Positions 8,826 through 17,093 of a stretch of DNA of 64,000 nucleotides are shown in pieces. The position numbers and the translations under genes are program-made. The first letter of the stretch is position 1, and the number at the start of each line of letters is the position of its first letter. Under the pieces are notes generated by a model. That model had not been told where the DNA came from. It ran no database searches and was given only the letters and a program-made list of their open reading frames with translations. Source of the DNA: Wolbachia endosymbiont of Ctenocephalides felis wCfeF (GTDB lineage Bacteria; Pseudomonadota; Alphaproteobacteria; Rickettsiales; Anaplasmataceae); the NCBI GenBank assembly GCA_028571325.1, contig CP116767.1, positions 1,331,150 through 1,395,149 on the forward strand, read 5' to 3'.

Positions 8826-9200
8826 TTATTCTAGATTTTCGCCAAAATAAGCTGCTTTGTCTTTTTTTTCTTTATACTCTTCTGCTTCATCCAGAGGTTG
8901 TTTTTTAGCTGTAATGTTTGGCCACTTTTGCGAGTATTCTACATTTATGTTGTAAAATGACTTGAAGGTTTTTTGTTCACTGCTCAGTAACTCTTCATCT
9001 AGTTCTAAAATGCCCTTTACAGAATCGTCAGTTACAATTGCATCTACTGGACATTCTGGTATACATACTCCACAATCAATACATTCATCTGGATTAATCA
9101 CAAGCATATTTTTGCCTTCATAGAAGCAGTCAACAGGACACACTTCTACACAATCTGTATATTTACATTTTATGCATTTATCTGTAACAAAATGCGTCAT
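8826..9200 (-). CDS. fdxA: Ferredoxin with 3Fe-4S and 4Fe-4S clusters (FdxA type)
   Basis: Small soluble electron carrier of 124 residues. N-terminal [18 protein letters not shown] gives the first cluster ligands with the extended spacing of seven-iron ferredoxins; [16 protein letters not shown] gives the second cluster. A charged C-terminal tail of about 60 residues follows, as in alphaproteobacterial FdxA. Physiological partner not deducible. It starts a minus-strand cluster with ddl and ftsQ about 30 bp downstream and is divergent from dprA, with a short (61 bp) shared upstream region. Confidence 0.9.
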   Translation of the reverse strand: MTHFVTDKCIKCKYTDCVEVCPVDCFYEGKNMLVINPDECIDCGVCIPECPVDAIVTDDSVKGILELDEELLSSEQKTFKSFYNINVEYSQKWPNITAKKQPLDEAEEYKEKKDKAAYFGENLE

Positions 9201-9261
9201 AAAACACTGTATATTTATATTATCTTGGGTACACTAAATTAATAAGAAATTCAAACCCTTT

Positions 9262-10347
9262 ATGCAGATAAATAAATTGAGCAATGAAGAATTAGAGATA
9301 TGGTTGAGCCTAGCTAGAGCTTTAGGACCAACAAAGTTTTCTAGTGTGCTAAGAGTGTGTGGATCACTGGATGAAGCGTTAAAATATCTCGATGGGCTCA
9401 CTAAAAATAAAAAGGTATATAGCATTCAAGATGCACGAAAAGAGATCAATAATGCAAGGGAAATTGGAGCCAAAATCATACCTGCATGTGGTCCAGATTA
9501 CCCTGATATTTTAAGAAATATACCGGGTTGTCCTTCTGTAATAACTGCACTTGGTGATGTGTCGTTATTAAGCCGTGAGATAGTTGCAATAATCGGTGGT
9601 CGTAATTCTTCGGTGAATGGGAGAAATTTTGCCAGTAAGCTGGCACTTGACTTGAGCGAAGAGGGGTTCATTGTCGTTTCTGGGCTTGCAAGAGGAATCG
9701 ATACTGCAGCGAACAACGTAATATATAAAAATCATCCTACCATTGCTGTTACAGCGAGTGGAATTGATGTAGTATACCCAAGAGAAAATTCTGATCTATA
9801 CAAGAAAATCACTGAAGGTGGTGGACTAGTAATTACTGAGCTTCCATTTTCGACTAAACCAAAGCCTCAGTATTTTCCTCAAAGGAATCGAATTATATCT
9901 GGCTTATCACTTGGTGTGACAGTGATTGAAGCATCGAAAAGTTCCGGTTCTCTAATAACAGCAAATTTTGCTTTGGATCAAGGAAGAGAGGTATTTGCAG
10001 TTTCTGGTTTCCCTTTGGATTTGCGCTCTAGTGGTAGCAATTATTTAATTAAGAACGGTGCTAAACTTATCGAATCCGCTGACGATATAATAGAGAGTAT
10101 TAGGTTTAGTTTACCTCCTCGGCAAAAGAGCCTATTTGATGTTGAGCACGTTAACCAGAAACAGGAAAAATTGCAACAAGCAAAGTCCGTTATAGTGAAT
10201 CATATCAACTCTGTACCCATTGATATAGATGAGCTTATCTTAACAAGTGGACTGTCCACAAACCTGGCTTTAATGGCTCTTTTAGAACTGGAGCTGGAAA
10301 GTAAAATAGAGCGATCACCAGGGAATAAGGTGTCAATAATTTTCTGA
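9262..10347 (+). CDS. dprA: DNA-processing protein DprA
   Basis: Single-strand DNA binding protein that loads RecA on incoming DNA in transformation and assists recombination. 361 residues: N-terminal helical/SAM-like part, then the Rossmann-like core with VAIIGGRNSSVNGRNFASKL, GFIVVSGLARGIDTAAN, GIDVVYPRENSDLY and the diagnostic QRNRIISGLS motif, and a C-terminal winged-helix domain (VNHINSVPIDIDELILTSGL). Most Rickettsiales keep DprA although a full competence pathway is not obvious in them; no com genes are present here. Divergent from fdxA. Confidence 0.93.
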   Translation: MQINKLSNEELEIWLSLARALGPTKFSSVLRVCGSLDEALKYLDGLTKNKKVYSIQDARKEINNAREIGAKIIPACGPDYPDILRNIPGCPSVITALGDVSLLSREIVAIIGGRNSSVNGRNFASKLALDLSEEGFIVVSGLARGIDTAANNVIYKNHPTIAVTASGIDVVYPRENSDLYKKITEGGGLVITELPFSTKPKPQYFPQRNRIISGLSLGVTVIEASKSSGSLITANFALDQGREVFAVSGFPLDLRSSGSNYLIKNGAKLIESADDIIESIRFSLPPRQKSLFDVEHVNQKQEKLQQAKSVIVNHINSVPIDIDELILTSGLSTNLALMALLELELESKIERSPGNKVSIIF

Positions 10348-10356
10348 TTGCTCTAG

Positions 10357-11646
10357 CTATAAAACTCCACTTTCTTCTATGCAGTGCGCCAAGTCAAGAA
10401 AGGTAAATCTGTCTCTTGTTGCAAATGCAAGGTTGACCACTTTGCAATATTGCTCTTTGTTCCAATTTAGATGTTCTGGTAAGTGTGGAATTGACAAATC
10501 TTCAAATATTTTCTGCAGGTGTCTTGCAGGTAGTAAATTTTGCTTAATTAAGCTGGAAATATTATTCCACTCCTTATGAATGATCCCTCCAATTTTTTGC
10601 TGCAGAATTTTTTTCTGCTCTAGAATTTTTGTAAATTTGGTATTACCAAAACACTCAGTTATACGCTTTACATCTAAAGTGGTTGGTTTAATGGTAGGAT
10701 TTTGTATTGATAATATCTTTTCCTGCAAATTAGCCATGGTGAGCGTTGTAACAGCAATTTTTTCACCATGTAGTGAAGAATAATCTTTTGTTACCATTTC
10801 CATTGCGTGAGCTATCATATGCTCTCCTTGGCTTGCAGAATGGCTGCCTTCTGATATCACCATTCCAAGTCCTGAGATTAGTAAGGCTTCCATAAGTAAT
10901 AAGACCACTTTTTTATTTTTTTTAGCAAGCGCTAGGCGCTCTCTAAGCAAAATTTCCTCCAGATCGCGAACAAGTGCGAAAGGTAATTCGTTATATTCTG
11001 TGCCAAGTAGCAGATGAGATAATAGCCAATCAGCCTTTACTGTTGAACGACAGATAAAATCCGCAAATCCGCTTAATGTAAGGCGCTTTGGTGCGTCGGC
11101 GATTATATCGATGTCGATGTATACTGCCTTGGGAAGATGTGCTGCGAAAGATTTTTTATGCCCATCTACTAATATTGAAGCGTTTGCAGAGGTATAGCCA
11201 TTCATAGAGGCTGCTGTTGGGAACGATATGTAATCTTTTTTCTCGAGGTAGCTTGCATATTTGCAAATATCGTTAACAGTGCCAGCACCGAATGCGACTA
11301 CTAGATCACTATCTTTTGCCTTGTTTCTCACTAGATTGACAGTTTCGAGAGAAGCAACACTGTCCGGTTTATCTGGTGTCATCCAAGTAGCGCAACACTG
11401 GAATCTATCATAGATTCCAGCGTCACGCGCTGGAATGATAAGTGGGGCTGGAATAATTAAGTGAGAAATTTTATTAAGTACGTTTTTATTCACAAGCTTT
11501 GCCGTATTCTCGTCTGCAACTAAGAAAATATCATTTCCGTGTCGTGTGCATATTTCATAGACATTGTCAGCGAGGTGGTGATCTACTATTACTTCCCTTA
11601 TAAGAGTTTGCCTGGCTTGGTGTAATATTTGTTTTAAATAGTGCAT
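10357..11646 (-). CDS. Glycerol-1-phosphate dehydrogenase-like protein (AraM/EgsA family)
   Basis: 429 residues of the iron-containing alcohol dehydrogenase/glycerol-dehydrogenase superfamily. The NAD-binding VVAFGAGTVNDICKYAS, the segment FPTAASMNGYTSANASILV (compare PTAPSMDGYTS in AraM) and the metal-ligand region SEGSHSASQGEHMIAHAMEM are visible. Family knowledge: AraM and archaeal EgsA reduce dihydroxyacetone phosphate to sn-glycerol-1-phosphate; activity here is inferred. Residues about 65-97 (LIIPARDAGIYDRFQ and following) are encoded by an inserted palindromic repeat that keeps the frame, between two core segments. It converges with dprA (10-bp gap) and diverges from dapE. Alternative: another polyol dehydrogenase of the same fold. 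Confidence 0.75.
   Translation of the reverse strand: MHYLKQILHQARQTLIREVIVDHHLADNVYEICTRHGNDIFLVADENTAKLVNKNVLNKISHLIIPAPLIIPARDAGIYDRFQCCATWMTPDKPDSVASLETVNLVRNKAKDSDLVVAFGAGTVNDICKYASYLEKKDYISFPTAASMNGYTSANASILVDGHKKSFAAHLPKAVYIDIDIIADAPKRLTLSGFADFICRSTVKADWLLSHLLLGTEYNELPFALVRDLEEILLRERLALAKKNKKVVLLLMEALLISGLGMVISEGSHSASQGEHMIAHAMEMVTKDYSSLHGEKIAVTTLTMANLQEKILSIQNPTIKPTTLDVKRITECFGNTKFTKILEQKKILQQKIGGIIHKEWNNISSLIKQNLLPARHLQKIFEDLSIPHLPEHLNWNKEQYCKVVNLAFATRDRFTFLDLAHCIEESGVL
11375..11450 (-). repeat. Palindromic element inserted in frame in the G1PDH-like gene
   Basis: Contains attccagcg-tcacg-cgctggaat, an inverted repeat (11414-11436), with flanks that match free intergenic copies at 27.2-27.5 kb. 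It is translated as part of the enzyme (the segment around IIPARDAG), without stop or frameshift, like the protein-coding palindromic elements known from Rickettsia. Confidence 0.75.
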
Positions 11647-11688
11647 AAGATGTCTACAATATAGTAATATCAGTATTTCAAGATTGAT

Positions 11689-12894
11689 ATGAAGATTGAC
11701 CCTGTAGAACTAACTAAGAAATTGATTTCTTTTAAGAGTATAACACCAAGAGATGATGGAGCAATAGAGCATATAGCGGCAATTCTCAAGAAAAGTGGTT
11801 TTGACTGCAGGATTTTAGAGTTTGGTGATAGTGAAACCAGGGTCAAAAATCTTTATGCTAAATATATAAATGGGGTGCCAAACTTATGTTTTGCTGGCCA
11901 CGTTGATGTTGTGCCACCAGGTCAATTGAAGGATTGGCAGTCCGATCCGTTTAAGCCAGAAGTTAGGGACGGAATGTTGTATGGGAGAGGAGCAACCGAC
12001 ATGAAAAGCGGAGTAGCCGCATTTATTACTGCCATGGTAAATTTAATTGAGGAAAAGTTTCAATTCAATGGTTCAATAAGTGCATTGATTACCAGTGCTG
12101 AAGAGAGCACGGAAGAATATGGAACAAAGGCAGTTTTAGAATGGATGGAAAGTAAGCAAAAAAAGATAGATTATTGCATAGTTGGTGAACCAACCAGTAG
12201 CGAAAAACTGGGTGATACTATAAAAATAGGCAGAAGAGGATCCGCAACATTCAAATTGACTTGCTATGGAAGACAAGGGCACGTTGCCTACCCAGATTTG
12301 GCGGATAATCCAATATATACGATGATGTCGATATTAGATAAGGTGAAAAATACTACTTTTGATCATGGTAATAGATATTTTCAGCCTTCAAACTGCGAGA
12401 TTACTACTATTGATGTTGGAAATGATACCGACAATCTAATACCTGGTTCAATAACTGCAAGTTTCAACATTCGATACAACAATATGCAAGCACCTGGCGG
12501 TTTATATAAGTTAATTGATGAAATATGCTCCAGTGTGACTAACGATTATAAACTCTCCATGTATAGCAGCAGGGACGCTTTTCTCTCTACTCCCGATAGG
12601 GATACTGATATTATGCTTGATGCAATAAATAAAGTTACCAATATCGACGCTGTGCTGAGCACAAGCGGCGGAACATCTGATGCTGCATTTATCAAAGATG
12701 TTTGCCCAGTGATTGAATTTGGTATGATCAATAAAACCGCACATCAGGTAAATGAATGCGTGTCAGTGGACGATATACACAAATTGACAGCTATATATAA
12801 GGAATTTATAAAAAACTATTTCTACCCCACTAATAAGATATTAAATCAGATTAATGTAATTGGTAATATACCTGACGGTCCATTGCTAGCTTGA
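11689..12894 (+). CDS. dapE: Succinyl-diaminopimelate desuccinylase
   Basis: M20-family zinc peptidase hydrolysing N-succinyl-LL-diaminopimelate to LL-DAP and succinate in the lysine/meso-DAP pathway, which supplies peptidoglycan precursors. 401 residues. Metal-ligand and catalytic motifs are intact: GHVDVVPPG (His, Asp), LYGRGATDMKSG (Asp), SAEESTEEYGT (catalytic Glu and ligand Glu) and VGEPTS. The dimerisation domain follows GRRGSATFKL. C-terminus is about 20 residues longer than the usual enzyme. Divergent from the G1PDH-like gene; repeat units C1 and C2 lie immediately downstream on the same strand. Confidence 0.92.
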   Translation: MKIDPVELTKKLISFKSITPRDDGAIEHIAAILKKSGFDCRILEFGDSETRVKNLYAKYINGVPNLCFAGHVDVVPPGQLKDWQSDPFKPEVRDGMLYGRGATDMKSGVAAFITAMVNLIEEKFQFNGSISALITSAEESTEEYGTKAVLEWMESKQKKIDYCIVGEPTSSEKLGDTIKIGRRGSATFKLTCYGRQGHVAYPDLADNPIYTMMSILDKVKNTTFDHGNRYFQPSNCEITTIDVGNDTDNLIPGSITASFNIRYNNMQAPGGLYKLIDEICSSVTNDYKLSMYSSRDAFLSTPDRDTDIMLDAINKVTNIDAVLSTSGGTSDAAFIKDVCPVIEFGMINKTAHQVNECVSVDDIHKLTAIYKEFIKNYFYPTNKILNQINVIGNIPDGPLLA

Positions 12895-12927
12895 GGTGGG
12901 TTGAATTCAGATTTTTTAGCCATAAAA

Positions 12928-13243
12928 ACTGAACTAAAAAACTACTTGACAACCTTCGCCAGTCCCCTTACAATAGAGTTGTGGGTGTTTTAGGCCTAAA
13001 ATTTATCTTTAATCTTGTGTTAAGTGACAAAAGCACAGTATAAAACAAGGCGTGTTATGTTTAATTTTTGCAGCATGGACACTGCATGTCTTTATAATTT
13101 TTTGTCTACATTAGCTGGACCTCGCTTATTAAGCGATGTAAGAGAGAACCGGACGCCAAGTTTTTGAGAGAACAGTAAACAACTCACATCACGGGGTTTC
13201 TTTTGTCTTTTTTTTAATTAGTTAAAAATTTAACCAATCTCAT
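12928..13243 (+). repeat. Promoter-bearing intergenic repeat, diverged copy C1
   Basis: Sequence is much diverged from the other copies yet keeps the architecture: promoter (12946-12974), GGCGT (13049-13053) paired with ACGCC (13153-13157), and between them a hairpin TGCAG-8 nt-CTGCA (13069-13086) where other copies have TGCAC-TAT-GTGCA. The change of hairpin sequence with kept pairing argues for an RNA structure. It ends in cacggggtttcttttgtctttttttt (13194-13218), the common end signal. Confidence 0.7.
12946..12974 (+). promoter_or_regulatory. Sigma70 promoter of repeat copy C1
   Basis: TTGACA (12946-12951), 17-bp spacer, TACAAT (12969-12974), about 50 bp downstream of the dapE stop and in the same direction. 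Sequence after the -10 box (gttgtgggt) is shared with copy C2. Confidence 0.8.
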
Positions 13244-13249
13244 TTTTTT

Positions 13250-13440
13250 CACAAAAAATTGCTTGACAAATTTCGAAATTCCCCTTATTATAGTTGTGGG
13301 TATTTACAATCCCAAGGTCAGCTACTTGTCAAGCGTATAGACATTAACGCCAAGTTATTAGATAGATATCGACCAGGGCTTCTTTTGCTTTTTTTCTCGC
13401 TTGGTAAGTTTCTTAAATATTTATTACTAAAGTAGTATCC
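13250..13440 (+). repeat. Promoter-bearing intergenic repeat, short copy C2
   Basis: A short unit directly behind C1: promoter, about 90 bp of body containing aacgccaagtta, then cagggcttcttttgctttttttctc and the terminal flank cttaaatatttattactaaagtag that also ends copies E, G and H. It lacks the GGCGT partner and the hairpin, so it may hold only the second module of the full unit. Confidence 0.6.
13263..13291 (+). promoter_or_regulatory. Sigma70 promoter of repeat copy C2
   Basis: TTGACA (13263-13268), 17-bp spacer, TATTAT (13286-13291). Confidence 0.75.
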
Positions 13441-13475
13441 TGTTACTTGGTGCTCAAAATTCAAGAACTTTTAGA

Positions 13476-13505
13476 AGAAAAAGAGGCAGACTTGGTCTAC
13501 CTCTT
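13476..13505 (-). terminator. Intrinsic terminator after the 13.5-14.2 kb gene
   Basis: Stem aagagg-c-agac / gtct-a-cctctt (one mismatch) with a ttg loop at 13481-13505. On the minus strand it is followed by a T-rich run (TTTTTCTTCT), placing it about 25 bp past the stop at 13528. It can also act on the plus strand (tgtttt). Confidence 0.65.
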
Positions 13506-13527
13506 TGTTTTACTTAAGCTATGCTAC

Positions 13528-14160
13528 TTATTTTGTTTTTTGAGAAGCAGCTTGTTCAACAACAACTGAGCCCAAATAAGTATTAAACTCTTTAGCACCA
13601 TTTTGGTTTAACCCTAATGTTGCCGCCTGCTGTTGTATATCCTCATACTTACCTTCTTTATTTTTCACTTCTAATGAATGTATAGGTAAGCATAAAGTAT
13701 CGCCCATCGACAACGGGTTCATTTTATTAGATATAATAACTCTGCACTCTTTGCCTTCTGAGTTAGTGAAATATATACAATATTGACCTTCTATCTCTTT
13801 ATCTTTTTCATCCTTATGTTGGTTATTTTCTTTCATTTCTTTAAGCACATCTCTTGTTAACATTAGTAGTAGTTCACCTTCATTGTTAACAATCTTCGGA
13901 GCTTTCAACTCAGATACTTCGTTATTTTTGCTGATGGCATATACTGCTAAACCAATTAGTGCGGCAGAAACAGCTATTAATACACCTATCCCAAGTGGTG
14001 TAGATGCAAAAGCTACAAGTGGAGCTAGAACTGGATATGAAGATGCTCAATATGGTGATGAAAGTGCTACTGCTGCGCCTATGACATACAGAGAAGTAAG
14101 TGCAACAAGTGCAGTGTTCATTTTGTGGAATTGACCACGATGGTTTTTGAAAATTGGCAT
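13528..14160 (-). pseudogene. Membrane-hairpin protein gene interrupted by an in-frame TGA
   Basis: From the ATG at 14160 (MPIFKNHRGQFHKMNTALVA...) the frame is open for 37 codons, meets TGA at 14047-14049, then stays open in the same frame to 13528. Joined, it would be a 210-residue protein with two hydrophobic segments near the N-terminus (the second containing PLGIGVLIAVSAALIGLAVY) and a soluble C-terminal domain of about 130 residues. The architecture matches the protein at 23632-24375. A TTG at 13908 could start the distal part alone, without membrane segments. Function unknown. The lesion is a single nonsense codon, so sequencing error, recent decay or strain-specific loss are all possible. 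Confidence 0.65.
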
Positions 14161-14269
14161 AACTACCTCTTTAACAAATTATTAATATACTTAAAATTAT
14201 ATGTAAAAAATTACCTCGGTCAAGAACTTTTTAATGTAAAAATCAACTAACAGACAGCATTTGCATAAA

Positions 14270-14716
14270 CTACCTACCACTTGAGCCAAAACCTCCCGCA
14301 TTTCGGTCAGTTTCTTCTACGTAAAATTCTTCTGTATCATCCCAAATCACCTGAGACGCAGGAGCAATAAGGATTTGTGCGATTCTATCTCCCCTTTTTA
14401 TCTCATACGACTGATTGCTGAGATTAATCAAGCAAACTTTAACCTCACCTCGATAATCAGAATCTATAGTGCCCGGAGAATTTAAGACAGTGATCCCATG
14501 TTTTGCAGCAAGTCCAGAACGCGGGCGGACTTGTCCTTCAAAACCACTCGGTATTGCGATTATAATTCCAGTTGGAATAAGTAGCCTTTCAAGTGGATTT
14601 AAAATAGCAGAGTCATTCAGTGCAGCATAAAGATCCATACCAGCGCTCTGCGCAGTTGCATAACAGGGAAGAGGCAGATCTTCCCCGTGTGATAATTTTT
14701 TTACTTCTACTTTCAT
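14270..14716 (-). CDS. dut: dUTP diphosphatase
   Basis: Hydrolyses dUTP to dUMP, keeping uracil out of DNA and feeding thymidylate synthesis. 148 residues from the ATG at 14716, which has an aagaag Shine-Dalgarno-like sequence about 4 bases ahead; a longer frame would start with TTG at 14743. All five trimeric dUTPase motifs are visible: AQSAGMDLYA, RPRSGLAAKHG, GTIDSDYRGEVKV, RGDRIAQILIA and the C-terminal RNAGGFGSSG that closes the active site. Confidence 0.95.
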   Translation of the reverse strand: MKVEVKKLSHGEDLPLPCYATAQSAGMDLYAALNDSAILNPLERLLIPTGIIIAIPSGFEGQVRPRSGLAAKHGITVLNSPGTIDSDYRGEVKVCLINLSNQSYEIKRGDRIAQILIAPASQVIWDDTEEFYVEETDRNAGGFGSSGR

Positions 14717-14855
14717 GCTACTTCTTTGCACTTTATCTATCAAAGTTTAAGTTATAGCACATAAATTGTATCCGTAAAAGTGATAAATCATAAATAAGGT
14801 CTTTCAGTGCTTGATATGAAAACTACAATTTGTGCCACAGTTTAGCTCTAATATC

Positions 14856-15854
14856 TCAAGTGTCAGCCATTTGTAGTGCATGTTGAAAGATCATTTTATG
14901 ATCTAAATCAGTTTTTTTACAGATGACCTCTAATCTTATCAACCTTTCTAAGATCCTTCTGAGTTCTAAAAGTTGAAAATTTTTCAAATGAAGCTTGAAA
15001 CTCTGCAGCTGCTTAAAGAACAATGGGGGACTCAGCTGATCAATTGCAGCCTGTTCGCTCATTCCACTTTGTATTAACAGTAAAACGTTTTCAAGGCGTA
15101 GGAAATAATTTGATATAATACGAATTAGCGCTATCGGTGAAAAATTCTCCTGTAATATCAGTGTATCGGAAATTTTGATGAAATTTGCCATATCTTTATT
15201 TGCTATAGCAGAGCACAGGTTATCAAGTGTAACATAATCATTGCTAGAGGCTGAAAGGCACAGTTCTATATCTGCAGGTTTGAGATCCTTTCTCTCTCCT
15301 AGGTACAAAACTAATTTCTCAAGTTCTGAGTATATAGGCAGCTTGCTATGATTAAAGTAAGATTGCAAATGGTAGATTACCTCGTTTGTGTATTTTATGT
15401 CGTTTTGTTTCAAGTAACTAGATACAATGTCATAAAGATTACTACTGCTATCCTTATAGCAAACAATTACGCCAAAAATTTTTGAGCTTTCCATATAACT
15501 TTTAGTTGCAGAACTATATGGTAGATCATTTGCTATCATCATTACGTAATGATCATTTGTATTATGATCCAATACGTTTTTTAACTCTTTAGATATACTC
15601 CCACTTACATTTATCAGCTTAATTAATTTCTTGTTAGCAAACATCGAAACGTTTGCTAACTCAGAGAGTAATAAACCAGGTGACTTATTCACTGTTGCAA
15701 AGTCCATCACCTGAACTGAGTAATCACCTAAACTGGCAATTATCTCCTGTACGAAAAAATCAATTCTACTATTATCGCTTCCATGAATTAACACTCCACT
15801 TAAAGTATCGGGTTTCTCTAGGAATTTTTTGATCTTAGATGGTGTAACTTTCAT
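14856..15854 (-). CDS. holA: DNA polymerase III subunit delta
   Basis: Clamp-loader subunit that opens the beta clamp. 332 residues, usual length. Recognised from the overall pattern: N-terminal LSGVLIHGSDNSRIDFFVQEI, the central FANKKLIKLIN and a C-terminal helical collar domain (LQSFKLHLKNFQLLELRRILERLIRLE region), typical of HolA. The family is weakly conserved, so identification rests on the whole pattern rather than on one motif. It follows znuB on the minus strand after 59 bp and precedes dut. Confidence 0.8.
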   Translation of the reverse strand: MKVTPSKIKKFLEKPDTLSGVLIHGSDNSRIDFFVQEIIASLGDYSVQVMDFATVNKSPGLLLSELANVSMFANKKLIKLINVSGSISKELKNVLDHNTNDHYVMMIANDLPYSSATKSYMESSKIFGVIVCYKDSSSNLYDIVSSYLKQNDIKYTNEVIYHLQSYFNHSKLPIYSELEKLVLYLGERKDLKPADIELCLSASSNDYVTLDNLCSAIANKDMANFIKISDTLILQENFSPIALIRIISNYFLRLENVLLLIQSGMSEQAAIDQLSPPLFFKQLQSFKLHLKNFQLLELRRILERLIRLEVICKKTDLDHKMIFQHALQMADT

Positions 15855-15913
15855 GCGCTCTATATCATTTCATTTGATTATATATGATTAGACCGTTAAC
15901 ACCTAGAACGAAG

Positions 15914-16723
15914 TTAAGCCAATCTATTTAATATCAACTTCATAAAATAAGCGATAATTAAATATGCAGCTGCAATAAGTATAATTGCAGGCCCTGTTAG
16001 TAAATCAAAACCTGCAGATAATACAAGGCCTGATATTCCAGAAATCACAGAAAAAACCGTTGCAATGACAACCATCTGCACTGGAGTTTTTGAGATAAGC
16101 CTTGCAGATGCAGCCGGTATTAACAAAAATGCAGCAATGAGCAATATTCCTATTAATTGAGCAGAAACTGCTATAAATATGGCAAGAGTAATTAAAAATT
16201 CTAACCTGACCAAATTCACGTTAACCTTTTCAACTATTGCCAAATCTTGGTTGATTGAAATTATTAGCCAGTAGCGCCATCTAAATGCTAATATCAAAGC
16301 AACCACTACTGAAGTTAAAAAAATCAATACTATGTCACTCTGCTCCAGTGTTAATATGTCGCCAAATAGCGAGCTAATAATGCTGCTATTTCTCGATGGA
16401 AGAAAGGACATCAGTATTAAGCTTGATGATAAAACTACGTTAGTGACGATATTTAATATCGTATCAACAGAATACAGTCTATCAAAATTAAGGGAAAGCA
16501 GTATTGCAAATGCAATTGCTATAAACATTATGCTGATTGAGGGAGTAGTCTTAAAAATTAAAGCCAGTGCAACGCCAAGCAACGAAGAATGAGACAAGCT
16601 ATCACCCAGGTACGATAATCTCTGCCATATCATAAATGACCCCAGTGCACCTGTTACGAGGCCAATTATAACTATCGCAATCAGGCTGTTGATGAAAAAG
16701 TCCTGTGTAAACATTTCAAGCAT
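15914..16723 (-). CDS. znuB: Zinc/manganese ABC transporter permease (ZnuB family)
   Basis: Polytopic inner-membrane permease of the ABC-3 family, importing Zn2+ or Mn2+. 269 residues with about eight hydrophobic segments; the family-specific WQRLSYLGDSLSHSSLLGVAL near residues 33-53 and the conserved LIGILLIAAFLLIPAASARL late segment are visible. No ATPase or periplasmic binding protein gene is adjacent, so partners must be encoded elsewhere, as is common in Wolbachia. It starts 1 bp after the Mth938-like gene and is probably cotranscribed with it and ispE. Confidence 0.88.
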   Translation of the reverse strand: MLEMFTQDFFINSLIAIVIIGLVTGALGSFMIWQRLSYLGDSLSHSSLLGVALALIFKTTPSISIMFIAIAFAILLSLNFDRLYSVDTILNIVTNVVLSSSLILMSFLPSRNSSIISSLFGDILTLEQSDIVLIFLTSVVVALILAFRWRYWLIISINQDLAIVEKVNVNLVRLEFLITLAIFIAVSAQLIGILLIAAFLLIPAASARLISKTPVQMVVIATVFSVISGISGLVLSAGFDLLTGPAIILIAAAYLIIAYFMKLILNRLA

Positions 16724-16724
16724 G

Positions 16725-17090
16725 CTATATGGCCCTTAAGTAAGTGACAACAAACCTGTCTTCGGATATCAGAACATTGTGGGTTCTGCATGCAGAACCC
16801 GTTGTCATAAATTCAAAACTTAAACCTTTTTGTTCCATGAGATAGGATTTCACTGAAGAATTTAATGTATTGCGTATTTTACCGGTACCTATCAACAAAA
16901 TTTCTATTTCCTCTGTTAAAAGAGATTTGAAATGCTCCTTACTATTTATATCACTTTCTTTTAGTTCAATCACCTTTTCGGGAAAAATTATAATTGAGCC
17001 ATGATATTCTTGATCATTCACCAAAAATTTTCCTTTCCCATAACTGCTTATAAAGTTTTTATTCGTAGAAACTAAAGGAATTATATCCAT
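16725..17090 (-). CDS. Mth938-like domain protein (DUF498, NDUFAF3-related)
   Basis: 121 residues with the Mth938 fold pattern: YGKGKFLVNDQEYHGSIIIFPEKV, then EIEILLIGTGK and the late GLSFEFMTTGSACRTHNVLISEDR with NVLISEDRFVVTYL. The mitochondrial relative NDUFAF3 assists complex I assembly and alphaproteobacterial genes are often next to membrane-protein genes, but a biochemical role in bacteria is not established. It lies tightly between ispE (3 bp upstream) and znuB (1 bp downstream), so the three form an operon. Confidence 0.8.
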   Translation of the reverse strand: MDIIPLVSTNKNFISSYGKGKFLVNDQEYHGSIIIFPEKVIELKESDINSKEHFKSLLTEEIEILLIGTGKIRNTLNSSVKSYLMEQKGLSFEFMTTGSACRTHNVLISEDRFVVTYLRAI

Positions 17091-17093
17091 AAA

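Noticed and set aside
14047..14049. TGA read as selenocysteine or tryptophan
   Set aside because: Wolbachia uses the standard code, no SECIS-like hairpin is evident, and the two unrelated lesions in this window favour decay.
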